Counted from the stretch's first letter, positions 1-9,539 are shown. The stretch: 64,000 bases of DNA from Chlorogloeopsis fritschii (GCF_043099315.1 NZ_CP170746.1); one strand, 5' to 3'. Notes: generated from the letters alone by a model not told the origin. Program-made: numbers and translations.

Positions 1-69
1 CTTTTGAGGACGAGAATCCGTTTCTTGCGGCTTTGGCGGAAATTTAGGTTTTTCCGGTTTCATATGCAT
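1..69 (-). CDS. N-terminal part of an unknown protein, cut by the window edge
   Basis: The reverse strand opens with ATG at 69 (or 63), preceded by a GAGGAAC ribosome-binding site, and stays open to the window edge. The visible 23 residues begin MHMKPEKPKFPPK and are rich in Pro and Lys, with no signal peptide or known domain. It is divergent from the region that follows. The gene body lies outside the window, so the product cannot be named. Confidence 0.4.
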   Translation of the reverse strand, partial: MHMKPEKPKFPPKPQETDSRPQK

Positions 70-217
70 AATTGTTCCTCTGAGTTGAAAGTAGTCAAAA
101 TTGTGCTTGTCATCTAAGTTAACGCACCAACCCTCAAGGACAACCACAAAGAATGCCCCTACTTGCCCGTGCGAAGACAGTCGCGATCGCACTAGGACTG
201 AGCATGGGGATGGGGTT

Positions 218-253
218 ATAAATGTAAAACCACACGCTGATTTAGCAGTGTGG
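218..253 (-). terminator. Possible intrinsic terminator of the fibrillin-like gene
   Basis: CCACAC (230-235) pairs with GTGTGG (248-253). The pairing is extended by GCT/AGC with one bulged base around a five-base loop. Read on the minus strand, the stem is followed by TTTTACATTTAT. It lies about 160 bases past the stop of the minus-strand gene at 412-1080. Positions 70-217 show no gene. Confidence 0.45.
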
Positions 254-411
254 CGTGCTTTAGTATAGCGCTTTTGAATTAGGAGATTGAAGAAGACAGT
301 TCCGATGAAACAAGTTTCACCCGCCAAAGATGAAAGAGGTTTTTTCTCCTACACCCCTCAACCCTCTTTCAAGCTAGAAGGACAGATAAACAGCATTCCA
401 GACAGACATAA

Positions 412-1080
412 TTATTTTTCTCGAATCCAAAGTGCCAACCCACCTCCACGCCCGCGAGCTGCAATCAAGTCTTCTGCCACCGCAAAAAATGCAAAAAACG
501 GCAGTTTAGCTATAGATTGGTTGTAAAAATTCCCAGTCTGGGCTTTGCCGCGAATTTGCCCACTATACACAACACGGTTAAACAAGCTAACTTGCATATG
601 GGTAAAGTCAAACGCTAGTAAATTTTTCTTACCTAAATATTGAGCTGGGCCTGTTAGTTTTAACAACCCTGGGCCTAATTGAATCTGGTTGTTAATTTCC
701 CCTTTCGCTGGAATTTCTTCTGTAATTGGTGTTGCAGCACTAAAAGCAATAAAGGCTGGAGTAAATTTGGGCCAATAAAAACCCTTACCCAGAATTATTC
801 CCCCTCGCTTTCTAACTTTACGAGTTCCAGTGGCAAAGCATAACCGCCATTGACCGAGTAAAGATGCAAAAGGATATGTCAGTCGTTGTTGCTTGGCTGC
901 TTTTTCTGCTTGTAGCAACGCATCCACTACTACAGTAGTAGAAGGACGTTCGTTGTATTCTCCTCTGTACGCATTTGCAGCCTGTGCTAGTACTGCTAAA
1001 TAATTAGAAAAAGTCAGTGATGTTAAATCCGCCGTCATAAAGGCATTTAATTTATATTTACGATAAATTCTAACGTTCAT
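412..1080 (-). CDS. PAP/fibrillin-like (plastid-lipid-associated) protein
   Basis: A 222-residue protein. It resembles the PAP/fibrillin family, which binds lipids at thylakoid membranes and plastoglobules. Visible support: a central LLGQWRLCFATGTR segment matching the family's early G-x-W-R-L-x-[YF] strand, alternating beta-type segments in the middle, and a C-terminal EDLIAARGRGGGLALW that matches the conserved acidic-R-x-x-R-G-x-GG ending. No signal peptide or membrane helix is seen. The start may instead be the internal Met at residue 15 (position 1038). It lies downstream of, and on the same strand as, devA, but 54 bases away, so co-transcription is possible and not shown. Family assignment is from motifs only. 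Confidence 0.6.
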   Translation of the reverse strand: MNVRIYRKYKLNAFMTADLTSLTFSNYLAVLAQAANAYRGEYNERPSTTVVVDALLQAEKAAKQQRLTYPFASLLGQWRLCFATGTRKVRKRGGIILGKGFYWPKFTPAFIAFSAATPITEEIPAKGEINNQIQLGPGLLKLTGPAQYLGKKNLLAFDFTHMQVSLFNRVVYSGQIRGKAQTGNFYNQSIAKLPFFAFFAVAEDLIAARGRGGGLALWIREK

Positions 1081-1133
1081 TTTTTAAGGATTAACGTTCA
1101 TAAATCTATATCAGCGATCGCACTTCTAGCAAT

Positions 1134-1844
1134 CTAAGCCCGCAATGCTGTATCTCTTGCTAAACGCCCATCTTCCATATGTAAAATGCGATCGGCAATA
1201 TCTAGGATGCGGTTGTCATGAGTGACTAACAAAATTGTGCTTCCCTGCTCCTGTGCCAACTGTTGCATAATTTCTACTACATCACGCCCAGATTTGCTAT
1301 CCAGTGCCGCTGTTGGTTCGTCTGCCAGTACTAATTGGGGTTCGCTCACCAAAGCACGAGCGATCGCTACACGTTGTTTTTGACCGCCAGAGAGACTATC
1401 GGGATAATAATCTAAACGCTCTCCCATACCTGTCGCTTGTAACATCTCAATAGACCTAGCAATACGCTCTTGCATAGGCATTTCATGATGCAAACGCAGA
1501 GACATCCGCACATTTTGTTGTGCTGTTAAACACTCTAGCAAGTTGTGTGCTTGGAAAATAAAACCTATTTGCTTGCGAACTTGTACCAGTTGCTTTTTAC
1601 TTGCACCGTATAATTCTTGACCTAATACTTTGACGCTTCCTTCCTGTACAGAACGCAATGCAGCAATCAAAGTGAGTAATGTTGTTTTACCACTTCCTGA
1701 GGGGCCTGTGAGGATCACAATTTCACCAGGGTAAATATCTAAATTGACATCAACTAACACAGGTTTTCGCAAAGCTCCCTTGCCAAACGAGTGGTTAAGA
1801 TGGCGAACACTGACAACAGGTTCAGTAGATAGTTGTTGAGACAT
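1134..1844 (-). CDS. devA: ABC transporter ATP-binding protein, DevA type
   Basis: The 236-residue ATPase of a DevBCA exporter. Walker A GPSGSGKTT (about residues 47-55), signature LSGGQKQR, Walker B LVLADEPTAALD and the H-loop THD are all intact. The Q-loop reads GFIFQAHNLLE, as in DevA/LolD-like ATPases. It is the last gene of devB-devC-devA, read on the minus strand, separated from devC by about 100 bases that hold tandem repeats. In heterocystous cyanobacteria the founding DevBCA exports heterocyst glycolipids through a TolC partner. Several paralogous sets exist per genome, so the substrate of this copy is not established. Confidence 0.88.
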   Translation of the reverse strand: MSQQLSTEPVVSVRHLNHSFGKGALRKPVLVDVNLDIYPGEIVILTGPSGSGKTTLLTLIAALRSVQEGSVKVLGQELYGASKKQLVQVRKQIGFIFQAHNLLECLTAQQNVRMSLRLHHEMPMQERIARSIEMLQATGMGERLDYYPDSLSGGQKQRVAIARALVSEPQLVLADEPTAALDSKSGRDVVEIMQQLAQEQGSTILLVTHDNRILDIADRILHMEDGRLARDTALRA

Positions 1845-1865
1845 ATCAATATATTGGGCAAATTT

Positions 1866-1940
1866 TTGATTTTTTGTTAATGGTTAATAGCTAATGGCTT
1901 GTAAAAATCGAAATAATCAATTAACAATTAACAATTAACC
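1866..1940. repeat. AT-rich heptamer repeat between devC and devA
   Basis: Three tandem copies of AATTAAC occur at about 1919-1939. Related GTTAATGGTTAAT units lie at about 1877-1890 in the opposite sense, so the region can fold back on itself. It is the type of short tandem heptamer repeat common between genes in Nostocales. It separates two genes normally expressed together. Confidence 0.6.
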
Positions 1941-1943
1941 CAC

Positions 1944-3131
1944 TTAAAACACATCTGCTGGATCGGCAGACTGCAACCTCCGCATGGCAACACCCGCCGA
2001 CACTAAACACATAACAACAGTGATCGTAAATACCTGTAACGCCACATCCAATCGCATCAAAATTGGGATGCGAGTTAGATTTCCGAGTAGCCCATACATA
2101 CCAATCGAACAAGCAAATCCAGGAATAAACCCCAACAAAGCAAGAATAATTGCTTCTTGAAAAACAACAACTAACAGACTCATGTCGGTATAGCCCATTG
2201 CCTTGAGAGTGGCATATTCTGATAAATGATTGTTTACGTCTGAATACAAAATTTGATAAACAATTACCACCCCAACAATAAAGCCCATAATCGTACCAAA
2301 ATTAAAAATCACACCCGCTGGATCAGCTGCCCAGTATGCCTGCTCTTGGTCTATAAATTCTTGACGAGTGATGGCTTTAATATCGCTAGGTAAACGTATC
2401 TGAATATTTTTTATGACGTTTTGAGTGTCTGCCCCAGGCTTGAGAGTCAAAACTCCGACATGAATTTTATCGATGCTGTCGGCACCAAATAAACGCAAAT
2501 AATTCCAGTCACTAGTAACAACATGGCCCCTAGTAAAAATACTGCTACCAAGAGTAAAAATACCACCAACTTTAACTCTACGACCTGATATCTCAGTGGT
2601 AATGTTTTGTCCTTGAGTGAAGGACTCAGCTATAGGCCCCAAGTCGGGTTGAGATTTGCTATCAAACAGGACTACATTCTGCAGTTTGATTTGGTTTAGC
2701 TGTTGATTAATATCTGGTAAGTTGAAAACAGGCTGGGCAGGATCGAAAGCGATGACAGCAATGTTGTTTACTTCCTTTTTCCAAGGGTTAACCCATCCAC
2801 CAAAAGAAAAGTATAAAGGGCTGGCTGAAGCAACTCCTTCGACAGCCGCAGCTTGGTACAAATGCCGCCGAGAAAACGCTTGCCCTTCAAGTAGAGATTT
2901 AGTTCGTTGGCTGACTAAAACTAAGTCGCCACGCAGATTTTTGTGGACGAGAGTAGAACCATCAAGCAACAGGGCTTTGAACCCCAACTGCATAAATATC
3001 AGAATATCGGCAAAGGCAATTCCAGCTAGAGCTACTATCAGGCGCAGTTTTTGATGGCGTAGTTGCGCCCAACCTAAAGGCGGATCGACAAACAAGTTGC
3101 CTAATAAAGTTTTGGCATTCAGTAGTTTCAT
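1944..3131 (-). CDS. devC: ABC transporter permease, DevC type (FtsX/MacB-like)
   Basis: A 395-residue inner-membrane permease. One N-terminal membrane segment (about residues 25-50) is followed by a large periplasmic domain (about 55-270). Three C-terminal membrane segments (about 275-380) have the FtsX-like layout, including the motif YATLKAMGY typical of MacB/DevC permeases. The C-terminus RRLQSADPADVF is characteristic of DevC. It starts 5 bases after devB ends, so translation is probably coupled. It works with the DevB fusion protein and the DevA ATPase; the substrate of this copy is unknown. Confidence 0.88.
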   Translation of the reverse strand: MKLLNAKTLLGNLFVDPPLGWAQLRHQKLRLIVALAGIAFADILIFMQLGFKALLLDGSTLVHKNLRGDLVLVSQRTKSLLEGQAFSRRHLYQAAAVEGVASASPLYFSFGGWVNPWKKEVNNIAVIAFDPAQPVFNLPDINQQLNQIKLQNVVLFDSKSQPDLGPIAESFTQGQNITTEISGRRVKVGGIFTLGSSIFTRGHVVTSDWNYLRLFGADSIDKIHVGVLTLKPGADTQNVIKNIQIRLPSDIKAITRQEFIDQEQAYWAADPAGVIFNFGTIMGFIVGVVIVYQILYSDVNNHLSEYATLKAMGYTDMSLLVVVFQEAIILALLGFIPGFACSIGMYGLLGNLTRIPILMRLDVALQVFTITVVMCLVSAGVAMRRLQSADPADVF

Positions 3132-3136
3132 GTCTT

Positions 3137-4411
3137 CTACTGTGTGGATTTAGAAACGTTACGACTATTGGTGGAATTGAGGTCGAAAGTGATGCGGACT
3201 TGCAAGTTAGTCAGCCCAGCGACTTTAGGAGTGTCTTGCGGATCGAGGCGGACTTTTACCTCTACGACACGAGCATCTTTGTCGGCAGCGGGATCGGATG
3301 CGAGTACATCTTGCTTTTTAATTTGCAAACCAACATACTCAATCTTGCCGTGCAAAGTACCTGTAAATCCGCCATGTTCGCTGACTATGCTTGCCCGTTG
3401 TCCGACTTGCAGTTTACCGACATCGGTTTCATAAACTTCGGCAACGGCGTACATTTGCTGAGTGCGTCCCAGTTCTACAATTCCTTGGCTGGTGTTTACT
3501 TGTTCTCCAACACGGGTATTAATTTTGAGGATTTGACCTGCGACTGGAACGCGTACATAATTATCATTTAACTCAGCTTGAGCTTTAGTAACTTGGGTAG
3601 CAGCGTAGTCTACCTCAGCTTGAGCTACTTCTATATCTACAGGACGCACTTCCCGTAGTTTCTCAAGCATGGCTTTTTCTTGCCGGATCTGCTTTTGTAA
3701 TGTGGAGACAGTGTTTGCTAGTTGAGCATTAGCTTCTGAGAGAGTTGCTTGTGCGGTTTCCCAACTCTTGCGGCGTTCATCGCGTTTATATGTTTCAATT
3801 GCTCCCTCCTTATGGAGCGACTCGTAGCGTTGATAGTCAATTTCGGCGTTACGCAACTCTGCTTGGGCACGAGCTATGGCTGCTTGTTTCTCGGCTGTTT
3901 GAGTGCGAAGTTGGGCTTCTATGCGAGCAATATTCGCCTCTTGGGCTGCTATTTCTGCCGCTTTTGCCTCTCCTGCCTTGAGTTGAGTAAGTTTAGCTCG
4001 CTGCACAGTTAGGTATTGTTTTGCTTCAGCTAATGCCGCCTGTTTTTTATCCATGCCCTGGAGAATGGCAATTACTTGTCCGGCTTTGACTTTGTCACCT
4101 TCACTGACAAGCAATTTGTCTACGCGACTATCCTGGGCATTGGCAACTGATAATTTTATTACCTCTCCTTGTGGCTCCAGTCGTCCTAAGGCAGTGACTT
4201 TTGTTTGTTCTGCTACGCTTGGGGTAGGAACTGGCGTAACTTTGGGTGTTTCCTTTTGGGTAATGACATAAACACTAGCCAAACCAACACAAGCGATCGC
4301 CGCTACACCAGCAACCCAAATTGTCAGCTTTTTCCTACCCTTGAAGTTGGGAGATGCGATCGACTCTAAGGGTGGCGGTTTGGTTGACTGTTTGTTTGGA
4401 GTGAGAACCAT
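3137..4411 (-). CDS. devB: DevB-type periplasmic membrane fusion (HlyD-like) protein
   Basis: A 424-residue adaptor. There is one N-terminal membrane segment (about residues 30-52). A biotinyl-lipoyl-like half motif follows (KVKAGQVIAILQGMD, about 100-115), then a long Ala/Gln/Glu-rich coiled coil (about 118-265) and a second lipoyl-like and beta-barrel part (VPVAGQILKINTRVGEQV, about 288-305). This is the order expected for a DevB/HlyD adaptor linking the DevCA complex to outer-membrane TolC. First gene of devBCA; the upstream spacer to the pentapeptide gene is 237 bases. No exact GTA-N8-TAC NtcA site was found there by eye. Confidence 0.88.
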   Translation of the reverse strand: MVLTPNKQSTKPPPLESIASPNFKGRKKLTIWVAGVAAIACVGLASVYVITQKETPKVTPVPTPSVAEQTKVTALGRLEPQGEVIKLSVANAQDSRVDKLLVSEGDKVKAGQVIAILQGMDKKQAALAEAKQYLTVQRAKLTQLKAGEAKAAEIAAQEANIARIEAQLRTQTAEKQAAIARAQAELRNAEIDYQRYESLHKEGAIETYKRDERRKSWETAQATLSEANAQLANTVSTLQKQIRQEKAMLEKLREVRPVDIEVAQAEVDYAATQVTKAQAELNDNYVRVPVAGQILKINTRVGEQVNTSQGIVELGRTQQMYAVAEVYETDVGKLQVGQRASIVSEHGGFTGTLHGKIEYVGLQIKKQDVLASDPAADKDARVVEVKVRLDPQDTPKVAGLTNLQVRITFDLNSTNSRNVSKSTQ

Positions 4412-4648
4412 AGTTAGAAGATTGCTACCAGTCTCAATATTTCCGAAAATTGCTCGTAAACAGATTTTAAGAATCCTGCTTGTATATCAACCAATTGGGT
4501 GAAAATGGAAGTGAGATAAATTTCCTTTTTCACTTGTCCCACCTAAAGTTGTAGAAAAACAACATGAGGAACTTGTGAAGAAAGTCACACAAGTAAAACT
4601 CAAGTTGTCAGCGCCGTATCTGTTGTTAAGATTTGGAATTACTAAGTT

Positions 4649-5173
4649 ATGGATGCGGATGATTTATTGGGACTTTATGCTGCTGGCGATCGCGATTTTA
4701 GCAGTACAAATTTGAGTGGAATTAACCTGGCTCAGGCAAAATTAAGTGGAGCCAATTTGATTCGCGCTAACCTCGCTCAGGCAATTCTCAGTGGAGCAAA
4801 TTTAAGTGGTGCATTCTTAGTGGTGGCTAACCTGGATGAAGCTAACCTCAAGGGTGCAACTTTGATCGTTGCTAACCTGAGCGGAGCTTCTTTAAGTAGA
4901 GCCAATTTGAGTGAAGCCAACTTGAGTGAAGCTGTTTTGAGTGGTGCGGTATTACAGAAAGCAAACTTATCAGGTGCGATTTTGCAAGGCGCTATTCTGG
5001 CTGGCGTTAACTTGATGCAGTCTAATCTCCAGGGTGCTAATTTGCAGGGAGCTAATCTTTATGGCGCAGATTTACAGGAAGCCAATCTCAGCACAGCTAA
5101 TTTAACCCGTGCTAATTTGCGGGGTACCAATCTGCGAGGAGCAATCATGCCCGATGGCAGTATTCATCAATAG
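4649..5173 (+). CDS. Pentapeptide-repeat protein
   Basis: 174 residues, almost entirely A(N/D)Lxx pentapeptides predicted to form a right-handed quadrilateral beta-helix. A short cap, DDLLGLYAAGDRDF, precedes the repeats. The protein ends IMPDGSIHQ, a tail also found twice in the protein at 58834-59739. No signal peptide. It is followed after 10 bases by a second pentapeptide gene with the same type of cap. Pentapeptide proteins are numerous in cyanobacteria and mostly of unknown role; nothing here allows a specific function. Confidence 0.85.
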   Translation: MDADDLLGLYAAGDRDFSSTNLSGINLAQAKLSGANLIRANLAQAILSGANLSGAFLVVANLDEANLKGATLIVANLSGASLSRANLSEANLSEAVLSGAVLQKANLSGAILQGAILAGVNLMQSNLQGANLQGANLYGADLQEANLSTANLTRANLRGTNLRGAIMPDGSIHQ

Positions 5174-5183
5174 GTAGGTAATA

Positions 5184-5834
5184 ATGAATACAGATGAGTT
5201 TTTAGAGCTATATGCAGTTGGAGAACGGAATTTTCCTGGTATTACCTTAAATGGGGCAAGTTTATATCAAGTTGATTTACAGGGAATCAATCTTAGAGGT
5301 AGCAAATTAATTGGTGCTAATCTCAGTGGTGCTAATTTGAGAGGAGCAGATTTAAGTCAGACAAATTTAATCGGAGCAAACTTAAGCGGTGCCAATCTCA
5401 TGCAAGTTAACCTAAGTGAGGCTGACTTGATTGGAGCGAATTTGGGAGGAGCCAAATTAGGTGAAGCAAATCTTGTAGGGATGACTTTGAGTGGAGCTAA
5501 TCTCAGTGCTGCTAACTTGAGTAGAGCCAATGCAACTCAAGCCTGTTTTCAGGGAGCAAACTTAGCTAGTGCGATTTTGAGTGCCACTTTAGTAGAAGTG
5601 AATTTAGAGGGAGCAAATCTCAGCCATGCAAGTTTGATTGAAGCTAATTTGCAGCGAGCGAACCTGAGTGGAAGCAACTTGCTAGGGGCAAACCTTTCTA
5701 AGGCTAAACTTTGTCAGGCTAATCTGAGTGGTGCAAATTTACATGACGCAAACTTGAGGGAAGCAGACTTAAGTAGCGCTAACCTTCAAGGAGCAAACGT
5801 AAATGCAGAAAATTTGCGACAAACGTATTTTTAA
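5184..5834 (+). CDS. Pentapeptide-repeat protein, tandem partner
   Basis: 216 residues with the cap MNTDEFLELYAVGERNF followed by about 38 pentapeptides of the ANLSG/ADLxx type. The upstream spacer carries AGGTAGG as ribosome-binding site, so it is probably co-transcribed with the preceding gene. The caps of the two proteins align (LYAxGxRxF), which suggests tandem duplication, but the repeat lengths differ and this copy lacks the IMPDG tail. Function unknown. Confidence 0.85.
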   Translation: MNTDEFLELYAVGERNFPGITLNGASLYQVDLQGINLRGSKLIGANLSGANLRGADLSQTNLIGANLSGANLMQVNLSEADLIGANLGGAKLGEANLVGMTLSGANLSAANLSRANATQACFQGANLASAILSATLVEVNLEGANLSHASLIEANLQRANLSGSNLLGANLSKAKLCQANLSGANLHDANLREADLSSANLQGANVNAENLRQTYF

Positions 5835-6286
5835 GAAAACGATAATTGCCGTATAGATAGGGGCTAGGGACTAGGAAAGAATTTTTCCCAGTCCCTAATC
5901 ACCAGTACCCTTTTACAATCAGAACACCCAAAACTCACTCAGCAATGCCAATTGGGATAAAAGCATTGTCATGATCGAATCTGGATTGTAAGAGTGTTGC
6001 ATATGAGTTGCAATCAAGTATCTAGACAGCATAATATGCGTATCAATACAACTGAAGCGAACAAAGCTTGAGAAATGTAAAAAGCTAATTTTTTCAAAGT
6101 GGTATGGGCCACTTTCATTTTTGGCTTTAAAGCTTAACACAATTTGAATAGTTTAGATCCAATCCATACTGCATTGGTATACACAATTTATCTGTTCCAC
6201 AAGGAACTTATAAATCAGTAGTATCCAATTTTCTATTGGACAAAATTAGTTTCACATTCTATCTAAACTTAGGCAGGTTATCAATC
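5835..6286. other. Intergenic region with repeat sequence and a hairpin
   Basis: No convincing gene. 5860-5900 holds a GGGGCTAGGGACTAGG-type repeat seen elsewhere in the window. AAAGTGG (6096-6102) and CCACTTT (6109-6115) form a perfect seven-base inverted repeat with a six-base loop, followed by CATTTTTGG; it could be a weak terminator or a regulatory hairpin ahead of the SDR gene. Confidence 0.4.
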
Positions 6287-7135
6287 ATGACAATTATCAC
6301 AAATAAAACAGTACTTTTAACTGGTGCTTCACGTGGTCTAGGAGTTCATATTGCTCATGCTCTAGCAAAAGAACAAGCAACCATAATTGGCATTTCTCGC
6401 TCCAAGCCTGGGCTGAATAAAACACGTGATGAAGTCAAGGCTTTGGGTGGTCAATTTATCGGTTTTACCTTTGATATCACAAACGTTGAACATTTGTCAG
6501 GGCTAGTACAGCATATTAATAACACAGTCAGTCCAGTTGATATTTTAATTAATAATACTGGAGTAGAAATTTATCAATCTTTCGCTAATTATTCTCTCAA
6601 GGATCTCCAATCAGTATTGACAACAAATCTACTGGCTGCGATGGAGTTAACCCGTTTGTTACTGCCAAGTATGTTAGAGCGTGGTAGTGGTCATATTGTT
6701 AATATTTCTTCTCTAGCTGGTAAAAAAGGAGTTCCTTACAACAGTATCTACTCAGCAAGCAAAGCTGGTTTAATTATGTGGACTGATTCTCTGCGCCAAG
6801 AATTAGTCCGTACTGGTATAAATTTCTCGGCGATATGCCCAGGATATATTTCTGAAACTGGCATGACTGTTGATAGTGGCTTGCCTGCTCCCACATTAGC
6901 AGGTATTTCTACACCTCAAGACGTAGCAAATTCAGTAATCAGAGCTATTAAGAAAAATAAAGCTGAGGTAATTATCAATGAAAGTGCGATCGCAGAATTT
7001 TTGACCAAAGTAATGTTTGCGATTGGACAAATTACTCCACAATTTGTAGATGCAGTTTATCGTTGGATTGCTGTAGCTAAACTCAACCAAATGCGTGCAG
7101 AAAATTTTGCCAATAATCAATATAAACGTGCGTAA
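6287..7135 (+). CDS. Short-chain dehydrogenase/reductase (SDR)
   Basis: 282 residues from ATG at 6287, chosen over an in-frame upstream non-ATG start because the protein then begins directly before the Rossmann fold. Cofactor motif TGASRGLG (about residues 12-19), NNTG in place of the usual NNAG, catalytic Ser in ISSLAGKKG, and the catalytic YSASK motif are present. This is a classical NAD(P)-dependent oxidoreductase. Substrate unknown. It stands upstream of the methyltransferase/glycosyltransferase cluster on the same strand, with a 204-base gap, so membership of that cluster is possible but not shown. Confidence 0.85.
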   Translation: MTIITNKTVLLTGASRGLGVHIAHALAKEQATIIGISRSKPGLNKTRDEVKALGGQFIGFTFDITNVEHLSGLVQHINNTVSPVDILINNTGVEIYQSFANYSLKDLQSVLTTNLLAAMELTRLLLPSMLERGSGHIVNISSLAGKKGVPYNSIYSASKAGLIMWTDSLRQELVRTGINFSAICPGYISETGMTVDSGLPAPTLAGISTPQDVANSVIRAIKKNKAEVIINESAIAEFLTKVMFAIGQITPQFVDAVYRWIAVAKLNQMRAENFANNQYKRA

Positions 7136-7339
7136 AAGGGATTGGGACTGGTAATTGGATTGAAAGCGGAAAAATTATGGAAGAGGCTTTTTAAGCCATG
7201 CCAAATTTTGTCACAATTTTCCAGTACCCAATACCAAGAATTTTAGATTGGGATTTCATCTAATTTAAACTGCTCATCTGCTCATAAAAAATCTCAAACT
7301 CAATTGAGATAGATCTTGATAAATCTATATTTTCAAGTC

Positions 7340-8116
7340 ATGACAAAACTGCTTAGGAACTCCTCTATCTCTGATCTGATCGCAAATACGCTCACAGCCA
7401 CAGCTTGGCGTTTCAGGTTCATCAATTCTCAAGTGAAGTTGTACAAAGAAGCATGGTTTACACCCACGTTCCATGAGTTGGTACTAGAGATTGCCAACCT
7501 CCCACCAAGTAAGATGCCAACTCGCAAAATGCTTGCTGGATTGCTAACAGGCTGGGGCAATAATCATTTTGCTGCCAACCTTGATTACCTAGAGGAAGTA
7601 GCGAAGCAGGCTGCAAAGACTCCTGGCCCTATTCTAGAGTGCGGTAGCGGACTCACAACTATTCTGTTGGGGCTACTTGCAGGTCGGCGCGGTGTTGAGA
7701 TTTGGTCGTTAGAGCATATCCCCGAATGGTATACACGCGTGAATACCGTGCTGGAACGCTATCAAATTTCGGGAGTCAATCTCTATCTATCACCGTTGCA
7801 AGACTTTGGAGGCTTTTGTTGGTACAATCCTCCATTCACTAGCCTACCGAATAATTTCCGCCTGGTTATTTGTGACGGCCCTCCTAGTAATCAAACACCT
7901 GGTGGTCGGTATGGACTGTTGCCTGTTCTTGGACAGCACCTTTGTGATGATGCACTAATCTTGCTTGATGATGCAAATCGTGAGGAAGAAGCAGAAGTGT
8001 TACGCCGATGGACTACAGAATCAAAAGTAAGCGTCTTGCTGCAAGAATTTTCCTTTGGGTCATTCGCATTAGTGACTTATCCGAGCAGAGTTAATGAGGT
8101 GGAGGTAAATCAATGA
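7340..8116 (+). CDS. Class I SAM-dependent methyltransferase-like protein
   Basis: 258 residues from ATG at 7340; an upstream in-frame TTG is less likely. The fold is suggested by ILECGSGLTTILLG (SAM motif I, glycine-rich loop), an acidic residue after the next strand (WSLEH), and LVICDGPP, resembling motif IV. The C-terminal strands are consistent with a Rossmann-like methyltransferase. The stop overlaps the start of the next glycosyltransferase by four bases (ATGA), which argues for translational coupling and a shared pathway. The methyl acceptor is unknown. A short degenerate copy of this gene's 3' end recurs at 12569-12607, marking a duplication. Confidence 0.6.
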   Translation: MTKLLRNSSISDLIANTLTATAWRFRFINSQVKLYKEAWFTPTFHELVLEIANLPPSKMPTRKMLAGLLTGWGNNHFAANLDYLEEVAKQAAKTPGPILECGSGLTTILLGLLAGRRGVEIWSLEHIPEWYTRVNTVLERYQISGVNLYLSPLQDFGGFCWYNPPFTSLPNNFRLVICDGPPSNQTPGGRYGLLPVLGQHLCDDALILLDDANREEEAEVLRRWTTESKVSVLLQEFSFGSFALVTYPSRVNEVEVNQ

Positions 8117-9375
8117 ACTTATTAGCACTTATTATTGTTGGCATTTTGGCTATTTTAGTGCTTATCCAGATATTTCCCACGGCAAAATTTGTATCTTTGT
8201 TCTATTCACCAAACCAACAGAATATAGAAAATGACCAGTTGCCCAAAGCTGCAGTTGTCCTTTCCCTGCGAGGAGCAGATCCGTTTTTAGCTGACTGTAT
8301 TCACGGTCTACTTAACCAGAACTACCCGGAGTATAAAGTACATATTGTTGTTGATAGCCAGGAAGATCCTGCTTGGAAAATAGTTAACGATACGATTTGT
8401 CAATCGCAAGCAACGCATATTCAAGTCAGCCCTTTAGTCCTTCGACACTCTACTTGCAGCCTCAAAAATAGTGCTTTAGTTCAAGCGATCCAAGAACTAG
8501 ACGATTCTTATAAAGTAGTTGCAATCATAGATGCTGATGTCGTTCCCCATTCTGATTGGCTGCGTGAATTGGTTGCACCTTTAGCTGACGAGGAGATCGG
8601 AGTTACTACAGGAAATCGGTGGTATGTACCGCACGGTAGCCAGTGGGGTTCGCTAGTTCGATCCGTTTGGAATTCGGCAGGAGTTGTCTCTATGTATGTC
8701 TACAATGCTGCTTGGGGAGGCTCAATGGCAATCAAACTTTCTGTTTTGCACCAAGCGCAACTGCTAGAGAAATGGACACAAGCACTCTCTACTGATGCCT
8801 TAATAGGCAAGGCATTGAAGGAATTAGGCTTGAAGCTGAAATTTGTGCCCACAGTGATGATAGTAAATCGTGAGGAGTGCCAGTTAAGTGGTTGCTTGCG
8901 CTTTATGACACGCCAATTACTTACGACACGGCTGTATCATCCCTGTTGGATTCTAAGCATGATCCATGCATTAATAACAACGTTACCTCTTGTATTGGCA
9001 ATAGTGTTGCTGCCTTACAGCTTACTTCAAGGTGACTTTAATGCCGCAGCTTTGTTTGCTAGTGGATTTGTTGGCTATATCCTAACAATGGGTTTACTGC
9101 TAACAATATTAGAGCAAAGTGTGCAGCAGGTAGTTCGGGGGTATGACGAAACGACAAGGTACTTTTCGTTTCAATTCATAGCGAAATTTCTGCTGGCAAT
9201 TCCACTGGCGCAAATAGTTTCTACAGTTGCTACTGTATTAGCCATATTGAAGCAAAAATTCGAGTGGCGGGGCGTGGTCTATCAAATCAAAGCTCCTTAC
9301 AACATTCGATTAATTGAATACCATCCTTATCAAATCTCGCTCCAACTAATTGATCGTAAAGCTTCAATTATCTAG
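8113..9375 (+). CDS. GT2/GT21-like membrane glycosyltransferase, copy 1
   Basis: 420 residues. One N-terminal membrane segment (about residues 3-22) precedes a GT-A domain: SLRGADPFL near the start, VVDSQEDPAW, the DxD-type metal motif IIDADVVP (about 137-144), GNRWY, and WGGSMA for acceptor binding. Two or three C-terminal membrane segments follow (about 290-345 and 365-385). The RQLLTTRLYHP segment sits where ceramide glucosyltransferase-like enzymes carry (Q/R)xxRW. This predicts transfer of a sugar to a lipid or hydrophobic acceptor at the cytoplasmic membrane face. A diverged paralogue lies at 12608-13879. Donor and acceptor unknown. Confidence 0.78.
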   Translation: MNLLALIIVGILAILVLIQIFPTAKFVSLFYSPNQQNIENDQLPKAAVVLSLRGADPFLADCIHGLLNQNYPEYKVHIVVDSQEDPAWKIVNDTICQSQATHIQVSPLVLRHSTCSLKNSALVQAIQELDDSYKVVAIIDADVVPHSDWLRELVAPLADEEIGVTTGNRWYVPHGSQWGSLVRSVWNSAGVVSMYVYNAAWGGSMAIKLSVLHQAQLLEKWTQALSTDALIGKALKELGLKLKFVPTVMIVNREECQLSGCLRFMTRQLLTTRLYHPCWILSMIHALITTLPLVLAIVLLPYSLLQGDFNAAALFASGFVGYILTMGLLLTILEQSVQQVVRGYDETTRYFSFQFIAKFLLAIPLAQIVSTVATVLAILKQKFEWRGVVYQIKAPYNIRLIEYHPYQISLQLIDRKASII

Positions 9376-9539
9376 ATTTATTGCACAAATCAATTTTTGA
9401 CACTCCAAATAGGTATTTAGGCAAGAAGTTCACCTTAGCTATTTGGCTTGTTCGCTGCTCTGTTTCGCCCTAGTTAGCGATCGCTTTGGTGCCTCAATCC
9501 TAGTTGCGAGTTAAATCCTTTGGCTTTTGAAGAGGAACT

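Noticed and set aside
287..526. 79-codon plus-strand frame
   Set aside because: Overlaps the fibrillin-like gene antisense, starts at a non-ATG codon and has no family features.
4412..4648. NtcA site upstream of devB
   Set aside because: No exact GTA-N8-TAC was found by eye; near matches are no better than expected by chance.
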